DNA of 64,000 bases from Adenophora triphylla var. japonica. Its lineage: Eukaryota > Streptophyta > Magnoliopsida > Asterales > Campanulaceae. The stretch spans positions 186,001 through 250,000 of the forward strand of contig JAFEMH010002436.1 in the NCBI GenBank assembly GCA_022495995.1, written 5' to 3'. The notes under the pieces are model-generated. The model made no database searches and was not told the DNA's origin. It saw only the letters and a program-made list of their open reading frames with translations. The translations under genes and the position numbers were made by a program. Of the stretch, positions 47,324-57,833 are shown in pieces; positions within the stretch are counted from its first letter, which is position 1; each line of letters opens with the position of its first letter.

Positions 47324-48358
47324 GGTTGAGACCTAGGGTTAGGGTTTGTATCTGATAGGAGCAACGCGAACGAACAAATTAACAACAAAGAAGCCCTAAC
47401 CCGGAGACGCGAATTCTCATGGAAAAGAAGAAGTGGGAAGGGGCTTTGGGAATGAAACATCGTGGTGTGTAGAGGGTGGAAGGATGACGGGGAGAAGGTG
47501 GGAGGACGACGGTGAGAATGGTGGTGAACTGCGTGAAGAGAGAGAAAGAAGATGAGGGAAAGGGGCAAGGGACGGAGTAAGGTGGGAGGAGATCGAGAGG
47601 GAGGCGGCGCCATTGATACCAGTGAGCTGCGTGAAGAGAGAGAGAGAGAGAGAGAGGACGAGGGATGGAACTTGGAACGTGAAGAGAGAGAGAAGATGAG
47701 GGAGGCGGATAAGAAGGAATAAAAAAATGTGGGTAGGGTTTTATTTAGTTAATAAGTGAAAGAGGGTGAGAAAGGATCTTGGCCATTGATTTAAAGTGAA
47801 TGAATGGTTGAGATGATGATTCAAATGAAATAGTTTGTTAAAATGTGAGCCATTGGATTCAATTTAAATGTGTTGTTATAGATGGCTAAGATGGTGATCA
47901 ATGTCAAAGCTAAAATTTTAATAAAATAAATGTCAAAAAGTTAATAATGCTTATTATTAATAACCATTCTTTATACTTTCATTTGTTTAATTTTTTTTTT
48001 TCATAACTTTTTTTGAAAAAATTCAGTAGTAAAAAATTCTCAAATATTTATTTATATGCAAAAAAAAATCAAAAATATACTATTTAGTAATATATTTGAA
48101 CCCCTAAACCCCACTCTATACCCTAAATAAATTACACCATAAATCTTATACCCTAATAACTATAATAATTTAATAATTAATAAAAATAATTACTAATAAC
48201 TATAATAATTTAATATATAATATCTATAGTATAAATCACACCTCCAGTATCTACAGTACAATGAACAGTACCAAGCGGCGAATTTCCCATTTTGCACTCA
48301 TACATTTGTCCCTTTCCCATTTGTCCCTTTAAAAAAAAAAAAAAAAAAAAGCACAACA
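47324..48358. other. TMA7-like 5' region, GA microsatellite and AT-rich spacer
   Basis: 47400-47700 is a G/A-rich stretch with a (GA)n run near 47635-47657 and repeated 'gagctgcgtgaagagagaga' units, probably the 5' leader or promoter of the TMA7-like gene. 47700-48340 is AT-rich with 'taataattataataattt' repeats and an A run at 48331-48350, and may belong to the Helitron that ends at 48386. No gene is supported. Confidence 0.4.
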
Positions 48359-48386
48359 CGTGTCCTTGGACACGGGCATGTACTAG
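48359..48386 (+). mobile_element. Helitron 3' terminus (second)
   Basis: Stem-loop 'cgtgtccttggacacg' at 48359-48374 is followed by 'ggcatgtactag' and then T. It is the same layout as the Helitron end at 16929-16959, with a different stem but a related 'ggcat.tactag' tail, so it is a related family. The 5' end was not identified. Confidence 0.65.
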
Positions 48387-48409
48387 TAATTTCATAATAA
48401 TGAGCTTGT

Positions 48410-49189
48410 AATATATATGGTATAGGGTATAGTATATAGGGTATATGATATAGGGTATGGGGTATAGGGTATAGTATAAAGGGTATAGGATATAGGGTAT
48501 AGGGTATAAAGTATAGAGTATAGGGTATATGATATATGGTATAGGGTATAGGGTATAAGGTATAGGGTATATGGTATATGGTATAGGGTATACTCCCTCC
48601 GTCCCAGCCATCTTAGAAATTTTTCATTTGGTGTGGGAATTAAGGAATATTATTATAGTATTAGGAGAGAGAATGAGTGGAAAAAGTGTTGTGAGTGTGA
48701 AAAATTAAATAGGAGAGATAATGAGTGGAGGGAATAGTGATGGGATTATTGTTGTGAGTATGACAAGTGAGTCCCATTTAATATAAAAGTAATATAAACT
48801 TTCCATTTTGGGAATTCTTAAGATTAGTGGGACATCCAAAATGGAAAGTTTTCTTAAGATCGGTGGGACGGAGGGAGTATGGTATAGTATATAGGGTATA
48901 GGGTATAGTATATAGGGCATAGGGTATAGGGTATAGGGTATAGTATATAGGGTATAGAGTATAGGGTATAGGGTATAGGGTATAGGGTATATAGGGTATA
49001 GGGTATAAGGTATAGGGTATAGGGTATAGGGTATATGGTATAGGGTATAGGGTATAGGGTATAAGGTATATAATATAGGGTATAGGGTATAGAGTATAGG
49101 GTATATGGTATAGTATATAGGGTATATGGTATAGGGTATAGGGTATAGTATATAGGGTATAGGGTATAGTATATATGGTATAGAGTATA
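48410..49189. repeat. TATAGGG minisatellite (telomere-variant heptamer), split by a MITE
   Basis: Two arrays, 48410-48592 and 48878-49189, of the heptamer TATAGGG and derivatives (TATATGG, TATAGTA, TATAAGG). The unit differs by one base from the plant telomere repeat TTTAGGG. Minus-strand translations give a long Tyr-Pro-Ile/Leu pattern that is purely a product of the 7-bp repeat. A Stowaway MITE separates the two arrays. Confidence 0.95.
48593..48877. mobile_element. Stowaway MITE inserted in the TATAGGG array
   Basis: A 285-bp element with ends CTCCCTCCGTCCCAGCCATC and the inverse 'gatcggtgggacggagggag', flanked by TA provided by the array. It has the doubled right terminus ('gtgggacatccaaaatggaaag') seen in related copies. 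Confidence 0.92.
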
Positions 49190-49591
49190 GGCCATGCCAT
49201 GTAGGACAAAGACAGAGGGAGGAGAGGGATGTACACATAATCACTAGTGAATAATCACTAAAAGTGTAGTGATCACATTCATGGCCTATGACCCACAAGC
49301 CCATTTGGACACAACCTTGCAGAACCTAATAAATAGGCCATGCCATGTAGGACAAAGACAGAGGGAGGAGAGGGATGTACACATAAGCAATGTAATAGAA
49401 CATAAACGAGAGTACGAGGTCAGAAAGGAGGTAGGAAAAAGAGGGAATGAGGGAATGAGGGAACGATTGAAACAATGAGGTGGTATGGCTTTCTTTAGCT
49501 CTCCTAGTGCAAATAGAGGTTTTGTCAATGGGGCACGCTTAACGATGTCATATTTGAGCTCGGTGAATGACATCCGGTCACCTGCTCCCAT
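49190..49591 (-). pseudogene. FAD2-like (delta-12 desaturase family) 5' gene fragment
   Basis: Reading from 49591 on the minus strand: MGAGDRMSFTELKYDIVKRA, then KPLFALGELKKAIPPHCFNR, the hallmark N terminus of plant FAD2-type oleate desaturases/acetylenases of the ER. After a shift caused by an 8-bp direct duplication ('ggaatgag' repeat near 49448-49463) the frame reads YYIAYVYIPLLP, SYMAWPIY, a stop in place of Trp (TAG at 49326-49328), then GCVQMGLWVIGHECDHYTFSDY. The first His box is HECDH rather than the usual HECGH. The match ends near 49249. A second 51-bp copy of the YIPLLP...MAWPI part follows at 49190-49241, and then the TATAGGG array begins. All later His boxes are missing. FAD2 coding sequence normally lacks introns, so this is a broken gene end, not an exon. 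Confidence 0.85.
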
Positions 49592-50579
49592 TGTTGATTG
49601 ATAAAACTCTCAAGAAGAATTTGTATGGGTGACTTAGGCTCCATTTTTTTAGCGTAAAACATTTTTCGGAAAATGATTTCCGGCAAAATGTTTTCCGAAA
49701 AGTAAGATAAACATGTTTTTTACTGTTTGGTAAGGAAAATATTTTCTGAAAAATGTTCGATTGAGTTGACTGCAAATTTACCCACCCCAATCACCACCAC
49801 CACCCCCACCCTACTCACCACTACCACCCCCTCCCCCACCCCCACCCCCACCCCCTACCTCCCCAATCCACTAACCACCCCCAATCCACTCACCACTCCC
49901 TGCCAGCCCACCCTACCCCCCACCCCGTCAAGTAAAAAAAAAGAGGCATTTACAAAAAACTCATTTTATAAGTTCAATATTACAAAAAAAAACATAAGTT
50001 TAATTTTACAAAAAAAATACATCTTATTTTCCATAAACTACACTCATATTTTCGGTTTTCCTATTAAGTCCTTTTTCTCTGTAACCGCCACTAAACCCTC
50101 TCTCCCCAAAATGCAAAACCCACACAACGCACATACTCCATCAAATTAACGGCCTGAAGAAATTTCTCTCTCTCCCACTCTCCATCGCCATTTTTCCCGA
50201 CAATAACTACGGATTAAATCGCCAGAAAAATCTCAAATCTAAGGTAATGCTTCTATTTTCAACTGATAAATATGGTTTTTGATTTTTGATTTTTTTTTTG
50301 AAATTTCTTCACTATTCTTTGTTTGAAATGATTTTGACCTAGATTTGTGTAAATGTTCGATTTATAGTGTTTCAATTTCTACAAACAACTGATAGATGTG
50401 TTTCGATTTCTACAAACAGTTCATATAAACAACTGATATATTTAATTTATCAGTTATTTCGTTCAATTTAAAGTTGTTTGTGTTTCGATTTTTGACCTAG
50501 GTAATGATTATGTTTATTGCACATTTTGCAAATATTTTCATATAAACAACTGATATATGTAATTATCAGTTGTTTTGAA

Positions 50580-51905
50580 ATGTTTACAGGCAAATTTTTG
50601 ACATGAATATCACTTGTTAATTTAGTGACTATCAGTTGTTTGGTAAGAGAGAATTTCAGTTGTTTGTTTTATAACTTGTGAAATGAACAAGTGATATTCA
50701 CTCTTATCAGTTGTTGTGCATTTTCTTTTGTGTAACATGTTATGGTTAAGTACAACCGATACGAGTGACTATCAGTTATTCAATTAAGTGTTTTTGTTTT
50801 ATAACTTGTGAAATGAACAAGTGATATTCACTCTTATCAGTTGTTGTGCATTTTCATTTGTGTAACATATTATGATTAAGTACAACTGATAAGAGTGACT
50901 ATCACTTGTTCGATTAAGTGTTTTTGTTTTATAACTTGTGAAATGAACAATTGATAGTAACTCTTATCGGTTGTTGTGCATTTTCATTTGTGTAACATGT
51001 AATGATTAAGTACAACTGATACGAGTGACTATCACTTGTTCGATTAAGTGTTTTTGTTTTATAACTTTTGAAATGAACAACTGATAGACACTCTTATCAG
51101 TTGTTGTGCATTTTCATTTGTGTAATATGTTATGATTAAGTACAACTGATAAGAGTGACTATCAGTTATTCGATTAAGTGTTTTTGTTTTATAACTTGTG
51201 AAATGAACAACTGATAGTAACTCTTATCAGTTGTTGTGCATTTTCATTTGTGTACCATGTAATGATTAAGTACAACTGATACGATTGACTATCAGTTATT
51301 CGATTTGTGTTTTTGTTTTATAACTTGTGAAATGAACAACTGATAGACACTCTTATCAGTTGTTGTGCATTTTCATTTGTGTAATATGCAATGATTAAGT
51401 ACAACTGATACGAATGACTATCAGTTATTCGATTAAGTGTTTTTATTTTATAACTTGTGAAATGAACAACTGATATTCACTCTTATCAGTTGTTGTGCAT
51501 TTTCATTTGTGTAACATGTGATGATTAAGTACAACTGATACGAGTGACTATCAGTTATTCGATTAAGTGTTTTTGTTTTATAAGATTGAAATGAACAATC
51601 GATATTTACTCTTATCAGTTGTTGTGCATTTTCATTTGTGTAACATGTAATGATTAAGTACAACTGATAAGAATGACTATCAGTTATTCGATTTGTGTTT
51701 TTTTTATAACTTGTGAAATGAACAACTGATAGTCACTCTTATCAATTGTTGTGCATTTTCATTTGTGTAACATGTTATGATTAAGTACAACTGATACGAG
51801 TGACTATCAGTTATTCGATTTGTGTTTTGTTTTATAAGTTGTGAAATGAACATCTGATAGACACTCTTATCAGTTGTTGTGCATTTTCATTTGTGAAATA
51901 TAAAA
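50580..51905. repeat. Tandem array of a ~130-bp unit (about 10 copies) with ACAACTGATA palindromes
   Basis: The landmark 'ttgttgtgcattttc' recurs at about 50711, 50841, 50971, 51101, 51231, 51360, 51490, 51619, 51747 and 51874, so the period is 127-130 bp. Each unit contains 'aacaactgata' and 'tatcagttgtt' in inverted orientation. The array stops just before the Ulp1-like start codon and probably forms its upstream region or leader. Confidence 0.95.
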
Positions 51906-51930
51906 CTGATACATGTTATTTCTCATTCCG

Positions 51931-54900
51931 ATGGTTAAGAAACAGGTTGTGAAAAGCGATGTTAAAGGGAAGAAGAAAATTAGGAAACAGAGATCTGAGA
52001 AAAGCCTTGTCTATAGATCAAACATTGAAGGTACCCTTAAGCTCATAAAGAAGTTAGAGTTAAGGGATAATCAGCAGCAGATGCTGAAGAAATCACCCTT
52101 CTATAATATGTTATATTCCCTAACAATTAACAATGATATGCCAATTAGGAAATATGATATGACAAGTCGTGGCATTATTAGGTGCTTTGATCCTAAGAAA
52201 GGGAAGTTTAAGCTTGGGAAAAAATATGTCGACTTGACAGCTAATGATGTCAAGGTCATATTTGGGATTAAGTCTGGGAAAAACCTTTGGTTTTTAAAAA
52301 TAAAGGGTGTGTAGCAGAAAATTATGATTTAGTTCAAAGAAGATTTATGGATATTCCAAGAACTGTAAATAGTGTTAAGGATTTGTTAGTTGATCTCTGT
52401 GAGAGTGACGTGAAAGTTGATGTTGAAGATGTAGTCAGACTGTTGACTCTTTTTGTTATGTCGACATTGTTCTTCACCAGCACAAGTACTCACATTACAG
52501 CATCATTTTTTCCCTTGTGGAAAATTTGGATACCATGAAAGATTTCAACTGGTCTCAATCAATAGTGGATTATCTAATGAATTCAATCCGTGAAAACTAC
52601 AGAGAAACAGAGATGGTGAAAGGATGTGTATTTGTCTTGTCGGTAAGTAAAATGATATTTACGTTCTATTAAAATTGTTTTCTTTTTAGTTTATCATACT
52701 AACAAGTATCATTATCCTATCATTTATACAGTATTGGTTCAGCGAACACACAACAATATTCGAACCAAAAAGGGAACTACTTCTCCCAAGGTTTTTAAAG
52801 TGGGAATTGCCGAAGAAGTTTGATGGGTTCAAAGAGTTACGCATCGATCCACTGAAGAGGGAAAATGTAAGTTTAAACAAAAAAATTCTAAAATATATTT
52901 ATCAGTTGTATGTTCATCAAGAATTGTTTGTGCTAAAAGTTTAGAAAAATATACTAAGGCTCCGTTTGTTTCGCCGTAAAACATTTTCCGGAAAACGTTT
53001 TCCGGAAAATAACTCGTTTTACGCCGTTTGGTTAGCCCCCGGAAAATGTTTTTCGGAAAATAACTCGTTTTCCGCTGTTTGGTTGCCTAAGTAAAACGTT
53101 TTCCGGAAAACATTTTATGCCCTTTCTAAGTAAAACGACCTACTGACCTTGTCCTAAGTAAAACATTTTCCGAAAAATGGAGGCCTTAATGTACAACTCA
53201 TATTACGCCCGGTACAACATAATAATAATAATTAAAAAAAAATTTAACTGCCCCCCACCCACCCCACCCCCCAAAAAAAATTTTTTTTTTTTATTTTCTG
53301 TAACCGCCCCACCCACCCCCTACCTACCCCACCCCCCCCCTCCCAAAAAAAATTTTTTTATTTTTTTTTGGTAACCGCCCCACCCACCCCCTGCCTACCC
53401 CACTCTCCAAAAAAAAAATTAATTTTTTTGGTAACCGCCCCACCCACCCCCCGTCTACCCCACCCCCCAAAAAAAATTTTTTTTTATTTTTTCTTGGTAA
53501 CCGCCCCACCCACCCACCCCCCAAAAAAAAATTTATTATTTTTTTTTGTAACCGCCCCACCCATCCCCCCACCTACCCCCCTCCCCCCAAAAAAAAATTA
53601 TTTTTTTTTGGTAACCGCCCACTCCACCCGCCTCCCCCCCCCCCCAAAAAAAAAATTTGTTTTATTTTTTTTTTTGGTAACGCCACCCACCCCCCAAAAA
53701 ACAATTTTTTTTTATTTTTTTTCACCCACCCACCTCGTGCCTACCCCACTCCACCCACCCCCCAAAAATTTTTTTTTGGTAACCGCACCTACCCTTGCCT
53801 ACCCCCCCCCACCCCCCAAAAAAAATTGGGGGTGGGTGGGGCTACAAAAAAAAATAAAAAAAAAATTTGGGGGGTGGGTGGGGTAGGCAGGGGTGGGTGG
53901 CTACAAAAAATCAAAGTGGGGGTAAAGGGTGTGGGGGGGGCGGGCTGTTACAAAAAATTTGGTGGGGGGGTGGGGTAGGCAGGGGGTGGGTGGGGCGATT
54001 ACAAAAAAAAAATTGGGGGGGGGTGGTGGGGTGGGGTAGGCAGGGGGTGGGTGGGGCGGTTACAAAAAAAAATTTGGGGGGGGGGTGGGGTAGGCCACCT
54101 TGTGAAATGTGAGTCGTTTTACCAAACACCCGAAAACATTTTACACCCTTCCTCCGTAAAACATTTTACGCTCTACCTCCGTAAAACATTTTACAGGAAA
54201 ACATTTTCCAGAAAACGTTTTCCGAAAAATGCTTTACGTCGAAACAAACGGAGCCTAATATTCACATTTACCAGTGTTGAAAGACAACTGATAAAAGTGA
54301 CTATCAGTTGTTTTTAAAGTGTTTTTGGGCTAAGAGGTTTGAGTAAATAATTGATAAGGTTATTTATCAGTTTTGGAAAACAACTGATAAATGATAGTTA
54401 TCAGTTGTTTTTAAGTGTTTTTGTGCTAGGTGTTTGGTTAAACAAATGATAAATGTTATTTATCATTTATTTTCATGTGTTTTGGACAATAATAGTTTGA
54501 AAAATTAACTGATAGAAGTGATTATCAGTTGTTTTCTGGTAGCTGTTTAAATAAATGGACAATTCTTTTGAAGTTTTGTAACATTTTAATGTTAACTTTC
54601 AGGTCAAAGAAAATGAGTTAGTTTTGAGTCGGGAAGAAACAGAAATGCTTTGTGATGATAAAAATGTGACGAGCGATGAAGAAACTCAAGATGATGAATT
54701 TGAGAAAGTTGAATATGCAAAGAGTGATGAAGAAACGGAAGATGATGAAGTTGAGAACTATAAACAAATCAAAGCAGCGAAAGAAACTGAAGATGATGTA
54801 GTTGGTGGGGAGAATTTTGATGGAAACTTTGAGGATAATGTTAATACAGTTGTTCATGAAGAAGATGAGATGGATTTGGATGATATGGCAACATCTTTGC

Positions 54901-57202
54901 TGGATGACCTTGTAAGAAAAGTAGAAGTGGACATGCTGCATTTGGAAAAATAAAAGTTGGAGAATGAGAAGAAAAAAATGCAAGAGGAGAATGATGAGTT
55001 GTTGAAAGAAAATAGTAGGTTGGAAATGGAAAAGAGAGAAACTGAGGAGAAAAAGAAAGAGTTGGAAAAAGAGAAGGAGGAGCTGATGAAGAAAAGCAAG
55101 AATGAATGTCAACAAAAGGAATCAAATATGTTGCTTGAGAAAATTGAAGGATTTGAAAAGGAACTGAGTGATGCTGGTAAAAGAATTAAAGATATTGAAG
55201 AATGTGTATTGCACAAGGAAATGGAATACCAAACCCAAAAAAGAAAGATGGAAATGGGACATGAGGAGGAAGTGAAAAAGTTGGAAGATGATGTTATTCT
55301 TTTAGGTGTACAATTGGAAGAACAGAAGACACTATTTAGTGAAAAAGATCTGTCTGTAAGTGTGCAGCTTTGGAATCCCAACTGAATGAAGCAAGAGTTG
55401 AGCTAAAAAAGAAAGAAGATGAATCACATGAGATCAAAGTAACTGGATCAATGGTCAAGAGGGTGAAGGAAAGAAAGAGGACTGCAAAATTTGATGATGA
55501 TTTTGTTTCATATCCAAAAAAGCTTAAAAAAGATGATGGAAAAAAAGAAAAAAAAGAAACAAAGGAAACACAAATTGTTATCAAAGATGATCAACCAGCG
55601 GAGAAGAAGATTAAGGCGAAAAATGTTCGAAAACTGAATTTCAAGAAAGGTCATAGTAAAACGACAAAGCTCATCAATAAAAAAATATATTGATCACTAT
55701 CAAAGCTTGTTGCTTGCTCTAACAAAGGAGTAAGTAATATTTAACTTATTTTAAATTCTCTCTGATAAACTTTGTGTTAATATTTATTCTAACAGTTAAT
55801 AAATATTACTTCTTGCAGTGGGGGTGCATGGATAAAAGGATATTTGCTTATTACTGTGGAGGAATTGTGGAAGGTAGCTCATGACGGATCAACTGATGTT
55901 TCGGTATGGTCCTTCATCTAAAACTGATATATACATAATAGTTAAAACTGATAGGCATATTTATCAGTTTAATAGATTGTATATGATACATGGTTAAATA
56001 ATTGATAAATTTTTTTTTAACAGTTAATTGATGGATACATTGAGATAATGAAGAAGCAATATGAGGGCAAAGCCAAAACTTCGAGTTCACAAAATAACCG
56101 TGTTGGAGTGATCATGGGAAATGCAATGGTAAAATTATCACTTATTACAATTATTACAATTTTTTTTTATCACTTGTTTGTTTTGTGTCTTTGTGGAATG
56201 TGTTGTGAAAACACAATTGATAAAAGTGATTAAAATTGTTTTTTAGGGAATTAGTTCAAAATCTAAAATAAACAACTGATAAATGACAACTAATATTCAA
56301 TTTTATCAGTTGTTTCAATGTGCATTTGTGTAGTATGTGTTAATAAACAACTGATATTCATTTTTATCAGTTGTTCTTATGTGCATTTGTTACAATGTGC
56401 ATTTGTGTAGTGAGTATGATTTAATAAACAACTGATAGTCACTTTTATCAGTTTTTTTATGTGCATTTGTTTCTATGTGCAGTTGTGTATTGATTATGTG
56501 TTAATAAACAACTGATAGTCACTTTTATCAGCTGTTTATGTACTATGATAAGAATGTAATAACTAAATGTTAATGTATGAGATTTTTTTCTCCTCTTGTT
56601 TATTGCAGGCATTTTTAGAAAGAAATTACACAAATGTAATCAAGAAATCAATTGATGATGCTATTGAGAATTTTTTAAGAAAAGGCAACAGCGTTAGGTT
56701 TATCCTATTCCCGATACACACACCAGCAGTAGCCAGGTTGACAGAGCATTGGACTCTACTAGCACTTGATGTTGAAATAGGAGAATACAGGTTTTATAAC
56801 TCTTATCATTCAAGAGTAGACAGCATAAAGGATCCCTATGCAGTTTATGGCAAACTGATGGTAATGTGATAACACATGTGATTTCATATTAGGATTTTGA
56901 CTATCATGATTATTAATTGCTTCTCTTTTGTAATTTTATAGTATGACTATACAAGGAAGTTATATATTGGAGAAGAGAAATCAACTCCTGAAGATACTCA
57001 AGTGGAGAAGTTCATTGAAGTTGAAAGCACGCCACAACAAATATCGGGCAGTCTTGATTGTGGAATGCATGTTCTGATGATGATAAAAGATTATTTTGAT
57101 TATTCAGCTGTCAGAACAAGCTATGAAAAATATGAAGTGAACCAGTTTAGAGCAAAAGTGTTTGAGGATTTTTTGAATGATGAGCATATTAGGAACATTT
57201 AA
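51931..57202 (+). pseudogene. Ulp1-like C48 cysteine protease gene carried by the MULE
   Basis: Proposed exons: 51931-52642, 52732-52866, 54603-55729, 55819-55903, 56024-56128, 56609-56860 and 56942-57202. The N-terminal part resembles the non-catalytic region of MULE Ulp1 proteins. Exon 3 encodes an acidic stretch and a long Glu/Lys coiled coil (about 54954-55330). The last four exons form a C48 protease domain with EHWTLLALD (His), FYNSYHS (Asn where Asp is usual), Gln in PQQISGS and SLDCGMHV (Cys). Ulp1 proteases cleave SUMO from proteins; the role of transposon-borne copies is unknown. Breaks: frame changes near 52300, 52510, 55355 and 55685, mostly in homopolymers, and a TAA at 54951-54953. 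The catalytic exons are open and in phase. A Tourist-like element occupies intron 2. Confidence 0.82.
52958..54255. mobile_element. Tourist-like element with C-rich/G-rich inverted minisatellite, inside a Ulp1-like intron
   Basis: The ends are GGCTCCGTTTGTTTCG and its exact inverse CGAAACAAACGGAGCC, flanked by TAA (52955-52957 and 54256-54258). Subterminal 'aaaacattttccggaaaa' motifs repeat on both sides. The core is a minisatellite of about 60-bp units ('ggtaaccgccccacccaccc' plus A and T runs) whose right third is in inverted orientation ('gggtgggtggggcggttac'), so the 1.3-kb element could fold back on itself. No true ORF. Confidence 0.92.
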
Positions 57203-57833
57203 TTCTGGTTAATGTTAGGTTATATTTGGTATTCAAATGCATATGGCTGGAAACTGTAATTTGTCATTGAAACCTAGATACATAACTACTAGTTGTTAAT
57301 GTACATTGTTTTAAACTAGAATTTCTGAGTAATCCATCCCATATACTTTTATGTTGTTGGTGTTGCCATTTATAGTCCATATTTTTTGCTTGAGCAATAA
57401 GAGATGAATATCTCTTATTTGTGTATATTATAAACAACTGATAATTAACCTTATCAGTTGTTTTTATGTGTTTTTGATGTTCTGTGACATTTGGAAAAAC
57501 AACTGATACTTATACTTGGTGAATCTCAATTGTTTATTAACGCCATTGCACATATACATATACAAAATAACTGATAATTAAACTTATCAGTTGTTTTTTA
57601 GTTCTTTCAGGTTAAGAGGTTTGAGAAAACAACTGATAAGAGCATTTATCAGTTGACTGCACCACAAGTAAGATCTATCAACAGACCTTTCACAAATGTG
57701 AAATATAATTAAAAATAATAAACAACTGTAATAACAATGAATTAATAACAAAGAATTAATGTATTTTTAGAATACGATATAAAGTACTACATCAATGGCT
57801 AACAATGTATGTATTAAAGAAAATTCAAAATTA
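57203..57833. other. Spacer between convergent MULE genes, with ACAACTGATA palindromes
   Basis: The 3' ends of the protease and transposase genes face each other across 630 bp. The spacer contains several 'aacaactgata...tatcagttgtt' pairs at about 57433-57462, 57562-57600 and 57627-57655. They could act as bidirectional terminators or as protein-binding sites. No gene is seen. Confidence 0.5.

Noticed and set aside
47206..47613. 135-codon minus-strand Pro/Ser/His-rich ORF
   Set aside because: It overlaps the TMA7-like first exon in a different frame and covers a G/A-rich leader with a GA microsatellite; the composition explains it.
48210..49236. Long minus-strand ORFs with Tyr-Pro-Ile-Pro-Tyr-Thr-Leu repeats
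   Set aside because: They are the translation of the TATAGGG heptamer; a 7-bp unit without stops gives open frames in several phases. No start context or non-repeat domain apart from the FAD2-like fragment at one end.
50580..51905. CRISPR-like array with palindromic repeats
   Set aside because: The whole ~130-bp period is repeated and there are no unique spacers of fixed length. It is a tandem repeat in a plant MULE.
53177..54317. Pro-rich and Gly/Trp-rich ORFs on both strands
   Set aside because: Minisatellite translation inside the Tourist-like element at 52958-54255, with no conserved domain.
54618..55115. Phe/Leu-rich minus-strand ORF resembling a membrane protein
   Set aside because: It is the antisense of the Glu/Lys coiled-coil exon of the Ulp1-like gene; GAA/AAG codons read backwards give Phe/Leu/Ser.
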